From Rhodobiaceae bacterium (GTDB lineage Bacteria; Pseudomonadota; Alphaproteobacteria; Rhizobiales; Aestuariivirgaceae): 47,126 nucleotides of DNA. Shown piece after piece: positions 42,077 to 47,126 of the stretch (its first letter is position 1; each line of letters starts with the position of its first letter). The notes beneath the pieces were generated by a model that worked only from the letters and a program-made list of their open reading frames with translations, was not told where the DNA came from and did no database searches. Location: the NCBI GenBank assembly GCA_009885825.1, contig VFJY01000081.1:1-47126 (forward strand). The letters run 5' to 3'. The position numbers were made by a program, and so were the translations under genes.

Positions 42077-42433
42077 TCAGCAGTCCTCGGCGCTGAAGGT
42101 GAAGGCATCCTCCTTGAAGGAATAGCCGAATTCACCCAGGTAGGTTCCATCTTCATAGGCGTGGCAAAAAAGGCCATTGCCGCCGGATTTCTCCATGCTG
42201 CCGGTGCATTCTTCTTTCTGAGCTTCGTCGCGCAGGCCGTCGAAGAGCAGCTTTGCGGGCTTCCCCCTGAGCTGGAATGACAGAATGCAGGTGTCGGACT
42301 TCACGCCATCCGCACAATCCGGATCGCCAACGAAAGCGCCAAGGAGTGCTTCGCCCTCCAACGGGACTTCATCTGCGGCTGCTGCCGGAGACAGGAAGAG
42401 AAAGATGAGTGCCAGGTGGCGGAAGCGGAGCAT
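42077..42433 (-). CDS. Hypothetical exported protein
   Basis: The start MLRFRHLALIFLFLS at 42433 has GGGAGACACCC upstream and gives a signal peptide ending near AAAADE; an earlier in-frame ATG would place the signal in the middle. The mature protein of about 98 residues has several Cys (DPDCADGVKSDTCILSF, EECTGSMEKSGG, LFCHAYEDG, SAEDC), suggesting disulfides in the periplasm. I do not recognise a family. It converges on the fic gene with 9 bases between the stops. Confidence 0.7.
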   Translation of the reverse strand: MLRFRHLALIFLFLSPAAAADEVPLEGEALLGAFVGDPDCADGVKSDTCILSFQLRGKPAKLLFDGLRDEAQKEECTGSMEKSGGNGLFCHAYEDGTYLGEFGYSFKEDAFTFSAEDC

Positions 42434-42537
42434 TGGGTGTCTCCCGAAGTTTAGAAGCCCGCGGCAGTGTGCAGCATCAAATGTGGAGTGGCAAAGCATA
42501 GTTGAAGCTACGACGCTCAACGATGGACGGATGTTGT

Positions 42538-43443
42538 TCAGCGTTTTTCAGTTTCTGTCCAAGGCAGAATACCGTGGAGCCTCCCTAATCGGCGCTCAAA
42601 AAACCAAAGTTCGTGACTTTTATCAATCGCAAATGCTTTATTTTTTGCTTGCTGAATGGTGCTTTTGTTCATTTCATGAATGAATTTCTTGGGAGCAAAT
42701 TTCAGCACACCACTGATAGATTCTGGCCTGCTGGTAGCGATAAAAACACGCTCTGGTGAAATTGCTAATGCAAATCCCAAGTTGGAGTCCTTCAAATTAC
42801 CAATGAGCACCAAAGGCCTGTCCGACGTTAATAAATTGGTTATGTCCGAAGTTCTTTTTACGACTACCCAATACATGTCCATGATGCGCGTCACAAATTT
42901 TTCGTCGATAATAAATTCGGCAATTAGATTATGACCAGTGTTCTCCAAAACCGCAGGATGATTTTTTTCTGCCCACTGTGCTAAAGTCTGGCCTTCAAGG
43001 ACTTCTTCAATATCCTTCTCTTGAAGTTTTGGGTCATTTTGTTTGAGGCTTTCTCGTAGCACTTTTTCAGTGTTTTGAGTGTTGTATCGAATTGATTCAG
43101 GGGTACGGATTCGCAGGGAGTTAAGAAAAACAGCAAAATAATAGCGGTCTTGGTTAGTTAGCTTGACCACTCCATCTTGTTCTAGAAGTTTGCGAAGAAC
43201 GTTCGCACCATTGGTATCAACAAAGGAAAATAGCTTTTGCTCTATTGCGTTTCGTTGTTCTTCTTTGACAGTGGTCGTGTATGAATACAGGCCCGTCTGA
43301 ACACAAATTGATTTTGTGCTTTGCCGATACGGTGGAAGGACTACGCCATTTTTTCTTTCATAGACCAATACCTTCAAAATTTTATTTGCCCATGGCTTAA
43401 AAAAGCTCCGGGGGACATAGTGATGGTCTTTAGGACTGCTCAA
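42538..43443 (-). CDS. DUF4238-family protein, probably horizontally acquired
   Basis: The 301-residue protein starts MSSPKDHHYVPRSFFKPWAN, the characteristic opening of DUF4238 (HHYVP near the N-terminus). It continues with RYYFAVFLNSLRIRTPESIR and LLTSDRPLVLIGN. The biochemical role is unknown; such genes are scattered in genomic islands and have been suspected in defence. Its AT-rich composition and codon use are unlike the neighbouring chromosome genes, which indicates transfer. To its right are about 160 AT-rich noncoding bases and a sequence resembling a tRNA 3' end. Confidence 0.8.
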   Translation of the reverse strand: MSSPKDHHYVPRSFFKPWANKILKVLVYERKNGVVLPPYRQSTKSICVQTGLYSYTTTVKEEQRNAIEQKLFSFVDTNGANVLRKLLEQDGVVKLTNQDRYYFAVFLNSLRIRTPESIRYNTQNTEKVLRESLKQNDPKLQEKDIEEVLEGQTLAQWAEKNHPAVLENTGHNLIAEFIIDEKFVTRIMDMYWVVVKRTSDITNLLTSDRPLVLIGNLKDSNLGFALAISPERVFIATSRPESISGVLKFAPKKFIHEMNKSTIQQAKNKAFAIDKSHELWFFERRLGRLHGILPWTETEKR

Positions 43444-43605
43444 TGTGTAACCTCACCGAGAGTTTGGCATCCAAAGAAGACCGCCCCTAATCCTGTATCC
43501 CATAATTCAGCAAACCTGTATGCTATGTCGGAAAATGGTTATTTGCATTCAAAATTTGTGAGATATTTTAGACGGTTGAAGGAATGGCTCCAACTTGAAA
43601 ATGTT

Positions 43606-43640
43606 TGGTGCCCTGAAGAGGACTTGAACTCGCTAGGGAT
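43606..43640 (-). other. tRNA 3'-end-like remnant, possible attachment site
   Basis: The minus strand reads GTTCAAGTCCTCTTCAGGGC followed by ACCA, like a tRNA T-loop, 3' acceptor strand and CCA end. The 5' part of a tRNA is missing: the T-stem partner does not pair and no anticodon arm can be folded. Many islands integrate at tRNA 3' ends, so this may be an att remnant at the border of the AT-rich DUF4238 island. Confidence 0.5.
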
Positions 43641-43707
43641 TCTACGGATCGCCAGCCAAAACGTCCGCCCCTTTGCCTTCCCGCCCCTTCCCCGCTAGCT
43701 TGCCCCC

Positions 43708-44604
43708 ATGGACATCCGTCAAATTCAATATCTTGCGGCGCTTGCCCGCGAGAAGCATTTCACCCGGGCGGCGCAGGCTTGCAATGTTACGCAGCCTACG
43801 CTTTCGGGGCGCATCCGGCAGCTTGAGCAGGAGCTGGGGGTTCCCATCGTCGAGCGCGGCCAGCGCTACATCGGGCTCACGCCGGAGGGCGAGCGCGTGC
43901 TGAAATGGGCCCATCTCATTCTCGACAGCTGGCAATCGCTCAATCAGGAGCTTGAGCAGATCAAGGGCAGACACGGCAATCTGGTGGGGCGCCTGGTGCT
44001 GGGGGTGGTACCCTCGGCGCTGCCCATGGTTTCGCAGCTCACCAAGGCGATGCAGGCGGCGCACCCCTCGGTGGATTTTTCCATCCTGTCGCATTCCTCG
44101 GAAGAAATCATCCGGGCGCTGCATGATTTTTCGATTGAGGCGGGGATCACCTATCTCGACAACGAGCCGGTCTCCGGCCTGCTGCAGGCGGTGCTTTACC
44201 GGGAGCGCTATTGCCTGTTTGTGGGCGAGGCCCATGAGCTGGCAGCGCGCGCCAGCGTCACCTGGTTTGAGGCGGCGCAGATCCCGTTGTGCCTGCTCAC
44301 CCCCAACATGCAGAACCGCCGGATCATCGACCGGGCGTTTCTGGCGGCGAACTGCCATCCCAGCCCCCGGCTTGAAACCAATTCAATCATGAACCTCTTC
44401 TCATCAGTGCGCACCATGGGGCTGGCCAGCATCATGCCGGAATATTTCCAGAATGCCCTGGGGCCGATGGAGGGTGTGAAAGCCGTGCCGCTGGTGGAGC
44501 CGGAAGTGGTGCATGCGGTGGGCCTGGTGGCGGTGAGCCGCGAACCGCTGTCGCCCCTGGTGGCGGCGCTGTTCGCGGCGGCCAGGAAGATGAAGGTGGC
44601 CTGA
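43708..44604 (+). CDS. LysR-family transcriptional regulator
   Basis: The 298-residue protein has a strong LysR winged helix (MDIRQIQYLAALAREKHFTR, then TLSGRIRQLEQELGVPIVER) and a substrate-binding domain (LVLGVVPSALPMVSQLTKAM, ETNSIMNLFSSVRTMGLASI). The wording of the N-terminus, with VERGQRYIGLTPEGERVL, resembles regulators found beside formate dehydrogenase (fds) genes in rhizobia. No fds genes are in this window. It is followed after one base by the YbaK-like gene, probably in one transcript. The effector is unknown. Confidence 0.9.
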   Translation: MDIRQIQYLAALAREKHFTRAAQACNVTQPTLSGRIRQLEQELGVPIVERGQRYIGLTPEGERVLKWAHLILDSWQSLNQELEQIKGRHGNLVGRLVLGVVPSALPMVSQLTKAMQAAHPSVDFSILSHSSEEIIRALHDFSIEAGITYLDNEPVSGLLQAVLYRERYCLFVGEAHELAARASVTWFEAAQIPLCLLTPNMQNRRIIDRAFLAANCHPSPRLETNSIMNLFSSVRTMGLASIMPEYFQNALGPMEGVKAVPLVEPEVVHAVGLVAVSREPLSPLVAALFAAARKMKVA

Positions 44605-44605
44605 C

Positions 44606-45073
44606 ATGAGCCTTGACTCCGTCCGGGCTTTTCTGGCCGAAAAGGCCCCCGGCATCAGGATCATTGAACTTGCGGGCAGCTCGGCCACGGTGGCTGAGGC
44701 CGCCAATGGCCACGGGGTGGCGCCCGCCCAAATCGCCAAGACCTTGTCCTTGCGCGTGGGCGAACGAAATATTCTGGTGGTCACGCGCGGCGATGCCAGG
44801 CTGGACAACAGGAAGGCGAAAGCGGCGTTCGGCGGCAAGGCGCGGATGCTGAGCGCTTCGGAGGTTGTGGCCGTCACGGGCCATCCGGTGGGCGGCGTCA
44901 GCCCGTTCGGATTGCCCGACGGACTTCCCGTCTATTGCGATATCTCGCTCAAGGCTTTCGACGAAGTGGTGCCAGCGGCGGGCTCGACAAACAGCGCTGT
45001 CCGGGTGAGCCCCGCACGCATGGCGGAACTTGCCAATGCCCTGTGGGTGGATGTGTGCCAGACGCCCGGATAG
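44606..45073 (+). CDS. YbaK/EbsC-family aminoacyl-tRNA deacylase
   Basis: The 155-residue protein is a complete YbaK/ProX-type domain: SSATVAEAANGHGVAPAQIA, KTLSLRVGERNILVVTRGDA, LDNRKAKAAFGGKARMLSAS and TGHPVGGVSPFGLP. The Lys in AKTLSL and the GHPVGGVSPFG loop belong to the active site. Family role: hydrolysis of mischarged aminoacyl-tRNA such as Cys-tRNAPro or Ala-tRNAPro. It begins one base after the LysR stop codon. Length and motifs are normal. Confidence 0.88.
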   Translation: MSLDSVRAFLAEKAPGIRIIELAGSSATVAEAANGHGVAPAQIAKTLSLRVGERNILVVTRGDARLDNRKAKAAFGGKARMLSASEVVAVTGHPVGGVSPFGLPDGLPVYCDISLKAFDEVVPAAGSTNSAVRVSPARMAELANALWVDVCQTPG

Positions 45074-45154
45074 ACGCAGGCGCTGCCCTTTGCAAAAAAA
45101 TTCCGGCCCATTTTCACATGGAACGGAATCCGAGCACCCGTCGAATGGAAGATA

Positions 45155-45514
45155 TTAAACGTCGAGCGCGGCTTCGCACTCGTTGACGCGGTAGCGCGCC
45201 ATCGCGAGGTTGGCCTTGGCCTTGTCGAGCACCACATAGATGAACAGGCCGGGCTTTTCCACAATCGGGCGGATGATGTGATACTGGGTGTTCAAGGTGA
45301 TCAGGATGTCCTCGATCTTGTCCTTGATGCTCAAGGCCTTCATGGTCTTCAGCTGGGCGCGCACTACTTCGGTGTTGCCGGCGGCGGCGATGTCGAGATT
45401 GACGCCGGTGCCTTCCTTGCCGAGCAACATGCCTGAGTTTGCGTCCACAACAGCGCAAGCGGTCGCGCCGTCGATTTGGAGAAGTTCCGTCAGTGTGTCT
45501 CTTATGTTAGCCAT
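45155..45514 (-). CDS. Roadblock/LC7-like small protein
   Basis: The 119-residue protein has a roadblock-type pattern: DGATACAVVDANSGMLLGKE, then NTEVVRAQLKTMKALSIKDK and HIIRPIVEKPGLFIYVVLDK. Family role: dimeric scaffolds that regulate small GTPases such as MglA, or act in cell polarity. No GTPase gene is adjacent. The ribosome binding site is weak (GAAAG). It is single, with a long noncoding region upstream. Function in this organism unknown. Confidence 0.7.
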   Translation of the reverse strand: MANIRDTLTELLQIDGATACAVVDANSGMLLGKEGTGVNLDIAAAGNTEVVRAQLKTMKALSIKDKIEDILITLNTQYHIIRPIVEKPGLFIYVVLDKAKANLAMARYRVNECEAALDV

Positions 45515-45633
45515 TTGAATTTACTTTCTATTACCCTGTTTAACCGAAGTTTATTGCGCAGCCCGGATCTACCGCGTTCAATGGCCATTGCGTTGTTTCC
45601 CTGTCCGGAAAAACCAGCTGTGGCGTCGTCAAG

Positions 45634-45665
45634 ACCGGAAGTTTCAACTTCCGGTTTTTCTTTTT
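45634..45665 (+). terminator. Orphan plus-strand intrinsic terminator
   Basis: ACCGGAAGT-TTCA-ACTTCCGGT is followed by TTTTCTTTTT. No plus-strand gene ends nearby; the last one stops at 45073. It may end a small RNA starting around 45545, where TTGAAT (45515) and a weak GTTTAA (45538) lie 17 bases apart. Confidence 0.75.
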
Positions 45666-46180
45666 AGGTTTGGGAATTGCGCATTCCCGCGTCAGGGCAA
45701 GCCCTGCCGCCTTTGAAAATCTCCGGTCTGTCAGCCACTTGGCGCGGCAGGCTAAGGTTTCAAATTCAAAATATCTGTGAGCGCGACGGCCAGGCGCCGG
45801 GGTCAAGCCAAAGCTCGGGCCGGGCGTCGGGTCGGAAAAATCACTGGAAAAACTCGGCTTCATATTTTCAACTCACACAACGAATGTTTGACAAAATCAG
45901 TCAGGAAACACTCGGCGGAGTCTAGGCCGAAGGAAAATTGCGGTCGGGGACCGCGGCGGTCGCTCACATTTGCGAGGTGAACAGCCGCAAGCATAGGCGG
46001 GGTCTATTACCGGGACCCTAATTTTAACAGCCTGTTAAGATCAGGGTGAACGGTGTCTTGCGAATATCGGTCAAATTGCGTTTTGCGATTTCAGAACTTT
46101 TTCAGCGCACTTTCGGGACATTTCCCGGCGCGCGGCGCATTTTTCACCCATCGCAACGAACTGCAAGTTGGAGACGTGTC
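45666..46180. other. Intergenic stretch before the DUF1127-like gene
   Basis: About 515 bases without a convincing gene. It contains the CtrA-type box at 46024-46038. The rest shows only short frames with poor composition. I see no tRNA or repeat in it. Confidence 0.5.
46024..46038. promoter_or_regulatory. CtrA-type binding box TTAA-N7-TTAA
   Basis: TTAACAGCCTGTTAA matches the full CtrA consensus TTAA-N7-TTAA and is a perfect palindrome around its central C. It lies about 140 bases before the DUF1127-like gene, a usual distance for a promoter with a leader. Binding is inferred from the match. Confidence 0.6.
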
Positions 46181-46510
46181 ATGAGAACCCAAACATTTGC
46201 CGCTGTTTATCTGCCGGACTTTCAAATGCGCAGCTGGCTCAACAGCTGGCTTGCCAAATACGAGGCCTGGAGAATTCAGCGCCTGACAATCAGGCAACTG
46301 CGCAGCCTGGATGCGCACCTGCTGGACGACGCCAACGTCGATGCGGAGGCACTTTTCGGTTCACGTCCCCCAATTGCCAGAAGGCGGCCGCCACCAGAGC
46401 CAGCCTTCCGCTTCGACTTCAGCGGAATATCATCGGAATTGCCGACACATGGAGCCGATTGTGCTGATATAGCCGGGATCGAGACGACACTGAAGTTTGG
46501 AAAGGCTTAG
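46181..46510 (+). CDS. DUF1127-like small protein
   Basis: The start MRTQTFAAVYLPDFQM at 46181 has GGAG seven bases upstream; the longer frame is unlikely. The 109-residue protein contains a short basic helix pair, KYEAWRIQRLTIRQLRSLDA then HLLDDANVDAEALFG, as in DUF1127 (YjiS-like) proteins. The C-terminus is proline- and arginine-rich (RPPIARRRPPPEPAF). DUF1127 proteins in alphaproteobacteria have been linked to RNA turnover, phosphate and carbon metabolism. A CtrA box upstream suggests cell-cycle control. It is 9 bases before the sulfotransferase-like gene. Confidence 0.7.
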   Translation: MRTQTFAAVYLPDFQMRSWLNSWLAKYEAWRIQRLTIRQLRSLDAHLLDDANVDAEALFGSRPPIARRRPPPEPAFRFDFSGISSELPTHGADCADIAGIETTLKFGKA

Positions 46511-46519
46511 GAGAAGCAA

Positions 46520-47113
46520 ATGACCTTGCAAATCATTGGCGCGGGCTTTGGCCGCACCGGAACGAACTCGCTCAAACTCGCCCTCGAGCATTTGGGCTTT
46601 GGGCCCTGCCATCACATGTTTGAAGTGCGCGACAACCCCGCGCAACTGCCGGGCTGGCAAGCTGCGGCGCGCGGCGAGGCGGTTGACTGGGACAGGATAT
46701 TCGAGGGTTACAGATCCCAAACCGACTGGCCTGGGGCGCGCTATTGGCGCGAGCTTGCGCGGCATTTCCCGAAGGCAAAGGTCATTCTCACTGTTCGCGA
46801 CCCGGACGCGTGGTACGACAGCGCGGAAGCCACCATCCTGCAGCTGCTCGCCAGCCGTGGCAAGCTGCCCACGCCACACCTCAACGCCCTCGTCGAGATG
46901 GGGCAGGAGACGGTGGCGGAGCAGGTGTTCGGCGGGAGGATGACTGACCGCGCCCATGCCAAGGTGGTGTTCCACGATCACATCGCGGCGGTGCAAGCTG
47001 AAATCCCGAAAGACCGGCTGCTCACCTTCGACCTCGGCGAGGGCTGGGAGCCGTTGTGCGGTTTCCTCGGCTTAGAGCGGTTCCCGGTTAGTTTGAATAG
47101 CCGCAACTTTTGA
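46520..47113 (+). CDS. Sulfotransferase-family protein
   Basis: The 197-residue protein has the 5'-phosphosulfate-binding loop at its start (IIGAGFGRTGTNSLKLALEH), the second conserved segment KAKVILTVRDPDAWYDS, and GWEPLCGFLGL near the end. This is the bacterial group that resembles a short P-loop sulfotransferase. The acceptor is unknown. The C-terminus (ERFPVSLNSRNF) is a little shorter or altered compared with the usual FPxxNSxxEF ending but seems complete. It lies just downstream of the DUF1127-like gene and may share its transcript. Confidence 0.85.
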   Translation: MTLQIIGAGFGRTGTNSLKLALEHLGFGPCHHMFEVRDNPAQLPGWQAAARGEAVDWDRIFEGYRSQTDWPGARYWRELARHFPKAKVILTVRDPDAWYDSAEATILQLLASRGKLPTPHLNALVEMGQETVAEQVFGGRMTDRAHAKVVFHDHIAAVQAEIPKDRLLTFDLGEGWEPLCGFLGLERFPVSLNSRNF

Positions 47114-47126
47114 AGTAAGCGCAGCA

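Noticed and set aside
1-47126. CRISPR arrays, rRNA genes and complete insertion sequences
   Set aside because: No regularly spaced repeats, rRNA blocks or transposase genes were seen anywhere in the window.

Overview
The window looks like chromosomal DNA of an alphaproteobacterium of the Hyphomicrobiales (Rhizobiales). The evidence is high GC coding sequence, FeuP/FeuQ and PleC-type regulators, a glnE - sensor kinase - response regulator - degP order, the four-subunit sarcosine oxidase order soxBDAG, clustered GANTC sites, and one perfect CtrA-type TTAA-N7-TTAA box. The species cannot be named from sequence alone. No rRNA, intact tRNA, CRISPR array or complete insertion sequence was seen.

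Layout. 1-3.9 kb: a two-component flavin monooxygenase (oxygenase cut by the window edge, reductase frameshifted), divergent from a LysR regulator and a DadA-like amine/amino-acid oxidase. 3.9-9 kb: pepN, then a PleC-like membrane histidine kinase with three GANTC sites just upstream. 9-10.9 kb: a minus-strand operon of EF-hand protein, ECF sigma factor, membrane anti-sigma candidate and CnrX/ZraP-like periplasmic sensor. 10.9-17.5 kb: glnE, a sensor kinase/response regulator pair and degP. 17.6-19.9 kb: a palindromic repeat, an unusual LivH-type permease with a lipoprotein-like N-terminal extension, and a solitary ccmE. 20-25.2 kb: soxBDAG. 25.2-27.4 kb: a segmental duplication of about 0.5 kb, each copy carrying a small exported protein with its leader and terminator, on either side of a TPR gene. 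27.4-32.6 kb: a basic-tailed small protein, a MetF-like reductase divergent from a GlxA/AraC-type regulator (probably one-carbon metabolism linked to sarcosine), a GbsR/MarR regulator with a palindromic -10 operator, a decayed DUF4166 gene, a candidate minus-strand small RNA and a ManC-like nucleotidyltransferase. 32.6-35 kb: feuQ, feuP and a small PepSY periplasmic protein.

35-43.7 kb is a plastic island. It holds three different Fic-family loci: a truncated one with an intact inhibitory motif, a class I-type toxin/antitoxin pair, and a full-length class II-type protein with a C-terminal winged helix. It also holds an orphan GTA/prophage terminase pair whose 3' end is duplicated, a CorC-type membrane protein, an AT-rich DUF4238 gene, and a sequence resembling a tRNA 3' end that may be an old attachment site. 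Several promoters here share one design: TTGAC(A/G/T), exactly 17 bases containing or overlapping a palindrome, then TATG. Two are near-identical copies flanking the Fic toxin/antitoxin pair. A third seems to have lost its gene but keeps the same downstream leader block. This recurring operator/promoter cassette is the most novel-looking feature of the window.

43.7-47.1 kb returns to ordinary chromosome: a LysR regulator, a YbaK-type deacylase, a roadblock-like protein, an orphan plus-strand terminator, a DUF1127-like small protein behind a CtrA box, and a sulfotransferase-like protein.

The calls rest on reading motifs by eye; no database search was possible. Several indels (flavin reductase, DUF4166 gene) could be real decay or assembly errors.
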